6,269 bases of DNA from NCBI GenBank assembly GCA_017626625.1, contig JAGAIK010000261.1, forward strand, positions 1 through 6,269. Direction: 5' to 3'. The translations under genes were made by a program, and so were the position numbers. The notes under the pieces were generated by a model. The model was not told the DNA's origin. It did not search any database and saw nothing but the letters and a program-made list of their open reading frames with translations. Positions 1 to 4,375 of the stretch are shown in pieces. This DNA comes from Roseburia sp. GTDB taxonomy: Bacteria > Bacillota > Clostridia > Lachnospirales > Lachnospiraceae. The first letter of the stretch is position 1, and each line of letters opens with the position of its first letter.

Positions 1-695
1 AAGACAATCAAATCCGGTCTCCAGTTTCTATGTTTTCTACCTCTGACCTTTTTACCGGAGCCAATGGCTTCTATTTTCACATTCCCTCTGGTGACAATGA
101 CGTTAGACCGCCAAGCCTTATCCCCTTTCTGAACGCCAAAATCTTCAATGATATTCACATTTTCCTCTAGCTCGGTTTTGATATCCTCTAAAAATCCTTC
201 AGCCTGCTCCGAGGAATCGGAAATCAAAATACAGTAATGCTTATATAGGTACAGGGCTGCATGAAGTGTGTCCTTAAATGTAAGATTCGTGCTCTTGGCA
301 TGTCCACGGGGAGCTGCTATCACGTTCTTAGAGCCGTTCATTCTGGAAATCTCTTTTGACGATACAATGGGATTTTGACGTTTCATCACCCCGTCCGTCC
401 AGATGGAATCCAGCTCCTCATGAAATGCCGGGGACTTTCTCGAAAAATAATGCGGTAAATAGGCTCTTCCAAAGTAACCAAGGTCAAAGGCTGCCAGTTC
501 TTTCCTAAGTCCATGCTCTCCTGTCAGGGATTCCCCTCTCTGGTAACGGTGCATTAACGCTTTCCGTTGTTCCAAATTGTCATTTTTTCTGAGAACATAA
601 TCCTCAAACAGGTTCTTTTGATACTCCTTCTGGTCAATCTCTTCCCGGTCAACGCCCTCATCCAATTCACGGAGCCATTCTTCCAAATCAATCAT
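1..695 (-). CDS. terL: Phage terminase large subunit, N-terminal part (cut by the window start)
   Basis: DNA-packaging motor ATPase/nuclease that would drive phage DNA into proheads. The frame is open from an ATG at 695 to base 1, giving 231 codons. The protein starts MIDLEEWLRELDEG. A Walker A-like P-loop APRGHAKST occupies about residues 128-136, with K134 the likely catalytic lysine, followed by a strand ILISDSS near residue 155. The fragment ends at RPDLIV, where the Walker B acidic residues should follow, so the ATPase acidic pair and the nuclease domain lie outside the window. The start overlaps the end of the gp27-like gene by 8 bp (ATGATTGA), suggesting coupled translation; an AAAGGA stands about 10 bases upstream. 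Gene order (gp27-like then TerL) matches Mu gp27-gp28. Assignment to the terminase family is firm; the precise subfamily is inferred. Confidence 0.92.
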   Translation of the reverse strand, partial: MIDLEEWLRELDEGVDREEIDQKEYQKNLFEDYVLRKNDNLEQRKALMHRYQRGESLTGEHGLRKELAAFDLGYFGRAYLPHYFSRKSPAFHEELDSIWTDGVMKRQNPIVSSKEISRMNGSKNVIAAPRGHAKSTNLTFKDTLHAALYLYKHYCILISDSSEQAEGFLEDIKTELEENVNIIEDFGVQKGDKAWRSNVIVTRGNVKIEAIGSGKKVRGRKHRNWRPDLIV

Positions 696-1251
696 CCTGT
701 AACATCCTTTCTTTTGCCTTCGCAAGAATGCTCTTCATCTGCGCAGCAGCTTCCGGGTCATTTCGAATAATCTTCATTATCTCCGGTTCCATTTCTTCAA
801 AAGCTAAGTCCGCTTTTTTCTTCATATCCTGACGCACCTTATCTTTATAGGTCTTTGTCCGGGACAAGGAAGCTATCAGCCGTCCGGCTTTATCCAGTGG
901 CATCTCGTCAAACTCTTCCTCAGCCGTGGCAACCTTATTCACCAAGCCATTCATAGTCAACATAATTGCTGCCTCTGTATAATCCGCATTCGGGTTTTCC
1001 TTCACCACCTGGATGAGCCGTTCCGTCTGAGCCTGTGCCTCAATCAATCGCTGTGCTGCAGTATTCGTCCGGTTGGCGTATCTGCCGACGCTGGATTTTG
1101 ATATGTCATAGCCGGATTTTTTTAAAAACTGACTGATGTATTCATAAGTGTTTGCCGTGTCCGCCAGCATGACATCCACTTGCAGTTTTAAGTCCTCCGG
1201 CAGTTCATCTATCTTTGAGGTGATACGGTTCCTGCTTCTCTGTTTTCCCAT
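688..1251 (-). CDS. terS: Mu gp27-like small terminase subunit (DUF3486 family)
   Basis: Probable small terminase subunit, the DNA-recognition partner of TerL in packaging. The 187-aa protein opens with a basic stretch and then IDELPEDLKLQVDVMLAD, the typical start of the Mu gp27/DUF3486 family. A helix-turn-helix follows at about residues 34-60 (TYEYISQFLKKSGYDISKSS, then VGRYANR). The remainder is predicted almost wholly helical, with a highly charged C-terminal part (residues 130-185), which fits oligomerising small terminases. The ATG shares one base with the stop of the preceding gene (TAATG), and a GGGGTGG ribosome site lies about 7 bases upstream. It sits directly before terL as in Mu. 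The family is recognised from sequence pattern; the terminase role is known for Mu-type homologues and inferred here. Confidence 0.88.
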   Translation of the reverse strand: MGKQRSRNRITSKIDELPEDLKLQVDVMLADTANTYEYISQFLKKSGYDISKSSVGRYANRTNTAAQRLIEAQAQTERLIQVVKENPNADYTEAAIMLTMNGLVNKVATAEEEFDEMPLDKAGRLIASLSRTKTYKDKVRQDMKKKADLAFEEMEPEIMKIIRNDPEAAAQMKSILAKAKERMLQDD

Positions 1252-1574
1252 TAAATGTCCACCCCTGCATCCTCAATCGTTCCTTCCACTAAATCCACCC
1301 CCTCTTTTGTAAGGCGCACCATGGCATCCTCCGCATAGGCTGTGTAGGAAGTGATTTTTTCATCTGTAAATTCGATATATCCGGCATCCTCCAGATAATC
1401 CAGGTATTTTCCGATGTCCGGGGAAATGATAATCCCTGCAGCTATCATGGTATTAGAAAGCTGCCGAACACACAGGGTGTTTCTTGTCCCTTTTACAAGG
1501 CTGCGTATAATGTACCCCCTCACCGCCTTGTTCTGACGAACTTCTTCACGCTCTAAATCTGTCACTGTCATCAC
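1251..1574 (-). CDS. Small winged-helix-like phage protein (Mu gp26 position)
   Basis: This 107-aa protein is predicted to be a compact winged helix. Helices cover residues 10-28 (VRQNKAVRGYIIRSLVKG), 35-47 and 53-66 (ISPDIGKYLDYLEDAGYIEF); a beta wing follows (EFTDEKITSYTAY) and then MVRLTKEGVDLVEGTIED, a pattern common in small MarR/ArsR-like folds. Proteins of this size and shape lie just before the gp27-like gene in Mu-like phages (the VpaChn25_0724-type family, gp26 position). Its biochemical role is not established. The reading frame begins with GTG at 1574 followed at once by ATG at 1571; a GAGGTG adjoins, so either start is possible. The gene follows the coiled-coil gene after a one-base gap and its stop overlaps the start of terS, so it is part of the late operon. 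Confidence 0.75.
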   Translation of the reverse strand: MMTVTDLEREEVRQNKAVRGYIIRSLVKGTRNTLCVRQLSNTMIAAGIIISPDIGKYLDYLEDAGYIEFTDEKITSYTAYAEDAMVRLTKEGVDLVEGTIEDAGVDI

Positions 1575-1575
1575 C

Positions 1576-1968
1576 TCACTTTTCTTTATTCATGGTAAGA
1601 AGCAGCGTGTCGATTTTTTTATCTACTTCTTTAATATTGGTTTCCACGTTGTTCATAATTCGGATGTAGTCTTCCCTCAGAACATAGGTGATAGGAAAAT
1701 CTGTTTTCATCTGATTAATTTCTTTCCGGATTCCCTGAATATCCGCATCCGTCTTTTTCTCCAGCTTGTCAATCCGTTCATTTACTTTTGCATCGTTCCT
1801 GTCAATTTTTTCTCTGATTTCCTTATTGCCCGCTTCAATTTTTTTCTGAATCTCTGAATTTGATTTTTCCACGCCGTCAATCCACTTTTTAATAAAAAAA
1901 GTGATGATGCCGAGAGCCAGCGTAATCACTCCCGCCATAACATCTGAAAAGGTGATGATATATTCCAT
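1576..1968 (-). CDS. Membrane-anchored coiled-coil phage protein
   Basis: A 130-aa protein with one N-terminal membrane helix (about residues 8-27, SDVMAGVITLALGIITFFI), a basic KKW stop-transfer motif, and a long charged heptad-like region (about 33-90) with repeated KIxxxxKEI/RIDKLEKK units typical of coiled coils. The C-terminal part (92-125) is a second amphipathic helical section. The layout resembles the DUF2730-type proteins of Mu-like phages and also XhlA/spanin-like lysis accessory proteins; sequence alone does not decide. It follows the three-helix membrane protein, so the two may form a lysis or membrane pair. The ATG at 1968 lies 10 bases past the stop of that gene with a weak ribosome site (AGGCGGTGG). 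Function is not known. Confidence 0.75.
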   Translation of the reverse strand: MEYIITFSDVMAGVITLALGIITFFIKKWIDGVEKSNSEIQKKIEAGNKEIREKIDRNDAKVNERIDKLEKKTDADIQGIRKEINQMKTDFPITYVLREDYIRIMNNVETNIKEVDKKIDTLLLTMNKEK

Positions 1969-1978
1969 AAACCACCGC

Positions 1979-2317
1979 CTAACGTTTTATCATCCGTTCC
2001 GCCAGCTCTGTCACGTCATCCCAGCCATTCATACTGACTTTTGCCACAATGAACGCTGCAAGGAATGAAGCAAATACCATAAACCATTCCACTGGCTGTT
2101 CCATATATGCCATCACTGCATAGAAGCTTGCAGGTGTCAGTATCGCTGCCACGCAATAGCAGACGAATTTTGTGGGCAGTGCCTCCACCTTTGGGATACT
2201 CTTTAACGCCTCCACAATCACCGAGGTAAGCAGTGCGCACACGCTAATAAAAATCATCAGCAACGACGCTACTCTGGCACCCTCGTTTACTCCTAACATT
2301 GTTAAAATCTCTGTCAT
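1979..2317 (-). CDS. Small three-helix membrane protein, holin candidate
   Basis: A 112-aa hydrophobic protein with three likely membrane helices at about residues 16-37 (VASLLMIFISVCALLTSVIV), 50-71 and 77-95, then a short polar tail ending ELAERMIKR. Size, helix number and position as first gene of the late operon fit a holin, which would let endolysin through the membrane; no holin family is recognised with certainty. I place the start at the ATG at 2317 because GGAGGGAGG lies about 6-10 bases upstream and the predicted late promoter and terminator lie beyond it. The frame stays open upstream to 2491, but that extension would run through the terminator hairpin and palindrome and is rejected. 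The probable lysis partner, the amidase, is in a different operon on the other side of the plus-strand module. Confidence 0.75.
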   Translation of the reverse strand: MTEILTMLGVNEGARVASLLMIFISVCALLTSVIVEALKSIPKVEALPTKFVCYCVAAILTPASFYAVMAYMEQPVEWFMVFASFLAAFIVAKVSMNGWDDVTELAERMIKR

Positions 2318-2348
2318 TTTTAACCTCCCTCCGGGCAAGGAAACAAGT

Positions 2349-2379
2349 AAAAAAATAGCATGTATCTTTGATACATGCT
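2349..2379 (-). terminator. Intrinsic terminator for leftward transcription, overlapping the late promoter start
   Basis: Reading the minus strand, a perfect 10-bp stem (AGCATGTATC / GATACATGCT, loop AAA, positions 2379-2357) is followed by one A and seven consecutive T (2355-2349). This is the layout of an intrinsic terminator for transcripts arriving from the mor side. There is no U-tract on the plus side, so it acts one way. The predicted start of the late transcript (about 2374) falls inside its 5' arm. The stem has only four G-C pairs, so strength may be moderate; the inverted repeat could also be a protein site. Confidence 0.7.
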
Positions 2380-2380
2380 T

Positions 2381-2409
2381 ATTATAGTGGGCATTCTCTG
2401 AACTTTTTA
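2381..2409 (-). promoter_or_regulatory. Predicted activator-dependent late promoter
   Basis: On the minus strand a perfect -10 box TATAAT (2386-2381) stands about 65 bases before the first late gene. At 17-bp spacing the -35 position (2409-2404) reads TAAAAA, and 16 or 18 bp give nothing better. A good -10 with no -35 is what Mor- or C-activated Mu promoters look like. The 24-bp palindrome immediately upstream is the obvious activator site. The transcript would start near 2374. Promoter activity and the activator's identity are inferred. Confidence 0.6.
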
Positions 2410-2418
2410 GGGGAAGCA

Positions 2419-2442
2419 TTTCCGGAAAATATTTTCCGGAAA
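2419..2442. promoter_or_regulatory. 24-bp perfect palindrome, candidate activator or regulator site
   Basis: The half-site TTTCCGGAAAAT is followed immediately by its exact reverse complement, giving a 24-bp palindrome with no spacer. Against the predicted late start (about 2374) it covers roughly -45 to -68. Against the rightward promoter it lies about 40 bp upstream of the -35 box, so one dimeric protein bound here could act on both directions. Mor is the best candidate because it is encoded nearby and binds dyad sites in Mu; the XRE protein at 2861-3046 is the alternative. Mu Mor sits nearer its promoter (centre about -43), so the spacing is not identical. Confidence 0.6.
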
Positions 2443-2480
2443 AACACTGAAAAAAATTTCTGGTAAAATATAGATTTTTA

Positions 2481-2509
2481 TTGACAACCACACAAATGCG
2501 TGGTATTAT
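2481..2509 (+). promoter_or_regulatory. Strong sigma-70-type promoter of the plus-strand module
   Basis: A perfect -35 box TTGACA (2481-2486), exactly 17 bp of spacer and a -10 box TATTAT (2504-2509) form a near-consensus housekeeping promoter. Transcription should start at about 2516-2518, putting the Shine-Dalgarno at the very 5' end of the mRNA and leaving a leader of only about 16 bases. It faces away from the late promoter and towards mor. A promoter this good should be active in the lysogen unless repressed; a dyad in its spacer offers a place for repression. Confidence 0.85.
2488..2503. promoter_or_regulatory. Operator-like imperfect dyad inside the promoter spacer
   Basis: The 16 bases CCACACAAATGCGTGG fill almost the whole 17-bp spacer between the -35 and -10 boxes. 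Twelve of 16 positions obey dyad symmetry, of the form CCAC-n-CA-nn-TG-n-GTGG. A protein bound here would block RNA polymerase. The XRE-type protein encoded at the end of the same transcript is the natural candidate, giving autoregulation, but no binding is shown. A related copy elsewhere in the window was not seen. Confidence 0.5.
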
Positions 2510-2517
2510 ATCATTGT

Positions 2518-2528
2518 AAGGAGGTGAT
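2518..2528 (+). promoter_or_regulatory. Perfect 11-base Shine-Dalgarno that fixes a TTG start
   Basis: AAGGAGGTGAT is fully complementary to the 3' end of 16S rRNA over 11 bases. The only open frame at proper distance starts with TTG at 2533 (8 bases after GGAGG); the ATG at 2527 is followed at once by TGA and the GTG at 2529 gives six codons only. The pairing of an exceptionally strong ribosome site with a weak TTG start supports translation of the 45-aa micropeptide. Confidence 0.75.
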
Positions 2529-2532
2529 GTGA

Positions 2533-2670
2533 TTGAGGGACTTCATTAAAGAAGCTACTTTGGTAGCAAAAGAGCTTAATAAGCTGCTTGACCAACTTAT
2601 TAAGCTCGCTTGGAAGATATCCTCCCTGCTCGGTGTGATACTCTTCATCATCTACTCCATTCGTCATTAG
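2533..2670 (+). CDS. Micropeptide 1: 45-aa amphipathic/membrane peptide, first gene of the plus-strand module
   Basis: A 45-aa peptide starting (TTG) MRDFIKEATLVAKEL and ending LFIIYSIRH. Residues 4-25 form a strongly amphipathic helix with lysines and acids on one side; residues 28-43 (WKISSLLGVILFIIYS) form a short membrane helix ending in IRH. The start is chosen from the 11-base Shine-Dalgarno. It has its own near-consensus promoter and lies opposite to all flanking phage genes. The message is structured: a 12-bp inverted repeat lies inside the coding region and an 11-bp hairpin just after the stop. Such features are seen in type I toxin mRNAs and small holin-like peptides, but no family is recognised and no antisense antitoxin promoter was found. 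Micropeptide 2 downstream shares a KE-x-T-x3-KEL-x2-LL pattern. Coding is well supported by promoter, ribosome site and composition; function is unknown. Confidence 0.72.
   Translation: MRDFIKEATLVAKELNKLLDQLIKLAWKISSLLGVILFIIYSIRH
2572..2607 (+). repeat. 12-bp perfect inverted repeat inside micropeptide 1
   Basis: GAGCTTAATAAG (2572-2583) and its exact reverse complement (2596-2607) flank a 12-base loop. The stem lies wholly within codons for ELNKLLDQLIKL. In the mRNA it would form a stable hairpin about 40 bases past the start codon. It may slow translation, protect the short message, or be a by-product of repeated Leu-Ile-Lys codons. There is no U-tract, so it is not a terminator. Confidence 0.7.
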
Positions 2671-2677
2671 GAGTAGG

Positions 2678-2703
2678 GGAGTAAGGGCGCAAGCCCTTGC
2701 TCC
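2678..2703 (+). repeat. 11-bp hairpin with GCAA tetraloop after micropeptide 1
   Basis: GGAGTAAGGGC and GCCCTTGCTCC pair over 11 bp (one G-U pair) around a GCAA loop, a stable GNRA tetraloop, starting 8 bases past the stop of micropeptide 1. On the plus strand it is followed by TATTAAAAAAATAAC, an A-tract instead of a U-tract, so it is not a standard intrinsic terminator in either direction. It may stabilise the 3' end of a processed micropeptide-1 message, or cause pausing that sets the ratio of micropeptide 1 to the two genes behind it. Confidence 0.75.
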
Positions 2704-2740
2704 TATTAAAAAAATAACACATTTCCCTCAATCCTGCAAG

Positions 2741-2851
2741 ATGAAAGAAATCACAATTTTATGTAAGGAACTATTTTTACTATTACTGAAAATCACTCTG
2801 TGTATCATTCCATTTATTCTATTATGGAAGTTTTATCACATGCTTTTTTAG
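2741..2851 (+). CDS. Micropeptide 2: 36-aa membrane peptide, related to micropeptide 1
   Basis: A 36-aa very hydrophobic peptide beginning MKEITILCKELFLLLL and ending WKFYHMLF; residues 4-28 can span the membrane, with one proline (P24) near the end of the hydrophobic run. Positions 2-15 align without gaps to positions 6-19 of micropeptide 1 with 8 of 14 identical, including both KE pairs, T and the closing LL, although the codons differ. The stop at 2849-2851 overlaps the ribosome site of the XRE gene (AGGAGG, 2850-2855), so translation of the two could be coupled. The weak point is the start: no clear Shine-Dalgarno precedes the ATG at 2741. It could also be a decayed duplicate. No known family is recognised. 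Confidence 0.5.
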   Translation: MKEITILCKELFLLLLKITLCIIPFILLWKFYHMLF

Positions 2852-2860
2852 GAGGTTGCC

Positions 2861-3046
2861 ATGGCTTTACATCTAAGGGAGTTGCGAAAAGCTCAAAATC
2901 TTACCGTCCCGGAACTTTCAAAATCTTCCGGCGTACCTGTCCGGACGATTGAGGACTTGGAACGGCGTGGAGACGGAAGGGTCTCCACGCTTATCAAACT
3001 GGCGGATGCGTTAAATGTCACCCTGGACAGCTTATGCCGTGATTAA
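2861..3046 (+). CDS. Small XRE-type helix-turn-helix regulator
   Basis: A 61-aa Cro/CI-type DNA-binding protein that consists of the helix-turn-helix domain alone: helix 1 LRELRKAQNL, helix 2 TVPELSKSSG, recognition helix PVRTIEDLERRG (about residues 26-37), then STLIKLADALNVTLDSL. It has no separate dimerisation or peptidase domain. AGGAGG lies 5 bases upstream of the ATG. It is the last gene of the plus-strand module and points at the tail of mor; the two genes share the four bases TTAA, with each stop codon inside it. The likely role is to control the module's own promoter (dyad at 2488-2503), possibly also the 24-bp palindrome; this is inferred from position. No terminator follows, so its transcript would run antisense into mor. 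Confidence 0.9.
   Translation: MALHLRELRKAQNLTVPELSKSSGVPVRTIEDLERRGDGRVSTLIKLADALNVTLDSLCRD
2965..2990. repeat. 10-bp perfect inverted repeat inside the XRE gene
   Basis: GCGTGGAGAC (2965-2974) and GTCTCCACGC (2981-2990) flank a GGAAGG loop, with six G-C pairs per stem. It covers the codons for RRGDGRVST, just after the recognition helix. Neither side has a U-tract. It may be a hairpin that slows polymerase coming from either side in this convergent stretch, an operator within the gene, or chance. Confidence 0.6.
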
Positions 3047-3369
3047 CTCAAGCCTATCCAGTCCTCTAAGGACAGTTGCCCCACTGGCGGAGAATCCTTT
3101 AAAATGTTCCACACCTGTTTTATGGTAATGTTATACTTCTCCGCCAGCTCCTTTTCATTGGAGCCGTTAAATTCCTTTTTAATTCTCCGGTTTCTCGCCG
3201 GGGCAATCACATTCTCCAGCTTCGGGAAATAAAGCTCGTCACCTCTGGCATAGTTGCTCAATTCCACAAATTTCCGTATTCCCACAATTTCCACCACATT
3301 AAGATACCGCTCCGGAATGTCCTCCATCCGTGTTTCCTCAATCAGTTCATTTAACAGTTCCTTATCCAT
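3043..3369 (-). CDS. mor: Mor-family transcription activator
   Basis: Activator of phage middle/late transcription, of the Mor/C family of phage Mu, which binds a dyad next to promoters lacking a -35 box and recruits RNA polymerase. The 108-aa protein has the expected two parts. An N-terminal helical dimerisation region spans about residues 5-42 (MEDIPERYLNVVEIVGIRKF) and ends in the characteristic DELYFPK strand. A C-terminal helix-turn-helix spans about residues 53-90 (RNRRIKKEFNGSNEKELAEK, then YNITIKQVWNIL). GAGGAG lies 6 bases before the ATG, in the 12-base gap after the amidase stop, so mor is the last gene of the leftward early operon. No second activator (Mu C) is present between it and the late genes, so Mor may act on the late promoter directly. 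Its stop overlaps that of the XRE gene on the other strand. Confidence 0.92.
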   Translation of the reverse strand: MDKELLNELIEETRMEDIPERYLNVVEIVGIRKFVELSNYARGDELYFPKLENVIAPARNRRIKKEFNGSNEKELAEKYNITIKQVWNILKDSPPVGQLSLEDWIGLS

Positions 3370-3381
3370 GTGCAGCTCCTC

Positions 3382-4179
3382 TTACACTTTCTTTGCGTAG
3401 GCAAGGCAAATCCAGCCCGCTCCGCTCTTTAATCTGCCCCACCCGTTTTTCTCTTCCACAATCGTGTATTTTTTCTTCTGTCCGGCACTTTCATTGATTG
3501 CCCCGGTCACACGGTAGCTTGTCCCTGCGCCGGAACGGATGCGCAGACTGTTACAGGTTGTCTGAACCATGTAAGGCAGCGAAGAGCCTCCTGTGGGCTG
3601 CGCTTTTTCCGGCTCTGTTTTTCCCGTTTCTGCTTTCCCCGGCTGTTCCGGAATGCTCTCACCTTTTCCGTACGGGGAAATCGCTTTCTTAAATTCACTC
3701 CACACTTTATTCCCCTTCCGGACATCCGGCTCTCCGCACTGCTTCCCAGTCACATCATAATGACGGAGCACACGGTCTGCGTCAATGCCGTACTTGTCCA
3801 TTAGGTAAGCGAACAGCTCCACCGCTGCCTTCTTGGTTGCCTCTGTATAATACCAGTTGCCATTTTCATCTTTTTTGACACAAAGCTCCACGCCAATGGA
3901 ATTGCTGTTCCGGCATTCCTTATGCTTATATGAGGAAGCTCCACAATGCCAGGCTGTATCATTTTCCTCTACGCACTGCCAAATCTCGCCACCATGTCCC
4001 ACAAAGAAATGGGCGCTCGCACCACGGTATGTATCATAGAAATAATTGCAATTTGCCTCAGCCCCGCCCGTGGCTCCTACATAATGCTTTACCAGATACT
4101 TAATCTGTCCGGCTGCCCGGTTGGAATTAGAAAAATTCACTTTTGTGATTTTACGATTGATTACTGGTTTTGCTGCCAT
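3382..4179 (-). CDS. N-acetylmuramoyl-L-alanine amidase with SH3-type wall-binding tail (endolysin)
   Basis: Zinc amidase that cuts the bond between muramic acid and L-alanine in peptidoglycan; the expected phage endolysin. The 265-aa protein has an Amidase_2/PGRP domain at about residues 24-165. Likely zinc ligands are H32 (YLVKHYVG), H140 (LRHYDVTGKQC) and C148; E98 in SIGVELC and the substrate-strand motif SAHFFVGHGGEIWQ are typical. The usual C-P-G after the cysteine is CGEPD here. A charged Pro/Glu-rich linker (175-198) leads to a bacterial SH3 domain at about 203-264 (SLRIRSGAGTSYRVTG; GWGRL; GWICLAYAKKV). There is no signal peptide, so export would need a holin. The ATG at 4179 is preferred over 4239 because GGAGGAG lies 7 bases before it and the longer form would overlap the upstream gene with a basic, unrelated leader. 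It lies before mor, inside the early/middle operon. Confidence 0.93.
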   Translation of the reverse strand: MAAKPVINRKITKVNFSNSNRAAGQIKYLVKHYVGATGGAEANCNYFYDTYRGASAHFFVGHGGEIWQCVEENDTAWHCGASSYKHKECRNSNSIGVELCVKKDENGNWYYTEATKKAAVELFAYLMDKYGIDADRVLRHYDVTGKQCGEPDVRKGNKVWSEFKKAISPYGKGESIPEQPGKAETGKTEPEKAQPTGGSSLPYMVQTTCNSLRIRSGAGTSYRVTGAINESAGQKKKYTIVEEKNGWGRLKSGAGWICLAYAKKV

Positions 4180-4180
4180 C

Positions 4181-4363
4181 CTATTTCTCCTCCTTTTCGT
4201 CCTGTTCGCCTGCTTCGTCAATTCCCTCTGCACCGTCAAATCCCATCACATCCGGGTCAAACGCTGCACGGAACTCCTTCAGTTCCTCTTCCGTCATTTC
4301 AGATACTGGCTTTTCCGGCTCCTGCAGACCTAATTTTTTCGCTTCACTTGAAAATTCACTCAT
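4181..4363 (-). CDS. Small acidic protein of unknown function
   Basis: A 60-aa protein in which about a third of residues are Asp or Glu. It has a short helical segment VSEMTEEELKEFRAAFDP (residues 20-37) and a disordered acidic tail ending EQDEKEEK. No family is recognised. AGGAGG lies 8 bases before the ATG, and its TAG ends one base before the amidase ATG, so the amidase ribosome site lies within its last codons and translation of the two is probably coupled. Strongly acidic small phage proteins can act as DNA mimics or chaperone-like inhibitors, but nothing here singles out one such role. Confidence 0.75.
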   Translation of the reverse strand: MSEFSSEAKKLGLQEPEKPVSEMTEEELKEFRAAFDPDVMGFDGAEGIDEAGEQDEKEEK

Positions 4364-4375
4364 GATTGTTTCCTC

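Noticed and set aside
567..770. Plus-strand frame across the terL-terS junction
   Set aside because: It is antisense to two recognised terminase genes and has no ribosome site.
2172..2387. Plus-strand frame opposite the holin-like gene
   Set aside because: It is antisense to the better supported membrane protein gene and crosses the late control region.
2318..2491. N-terminal extension of the holin-like gene to a start at 2491
   Set aside because: The extension would be read through the terminator stem, the TATAAT and the 24-bp palindrome, has no ribosome site at its start, and the ATG at 2317 has a strong GGAGG upstream.
2678..2703. Intrinsic terminator after micropeptide 1
   Set aside because: The stem is strong but is followed by an A-tract on the plus strand, and the U-tract on the minus strand comes before the stem instead of after it.
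2704..2860. Antisense (type I antitoxin) promoter opposite the micropeptides
   Set aside because: Minus-strand candidates such as TTGAGG with TAATAG at 17 bp match the consensus at only about half the positions.
4180..4239. Amidase start at 4239 with a 20-residue basic leader
   Set aside because: It would overlap the acidic 60-aa gene, the leader is unrelated to amidases and not a signal peptide, and GGAGGAG fits the ATG at 4179.
3946..4365. Long plus-strand frames opposite the amidase and acidic gene
   Set aside because: They are antisense to genes with recognised domains or good ribosome sites, lack their own ribosome sites and have unlikely Cys/Ser/Pro-rich composition.
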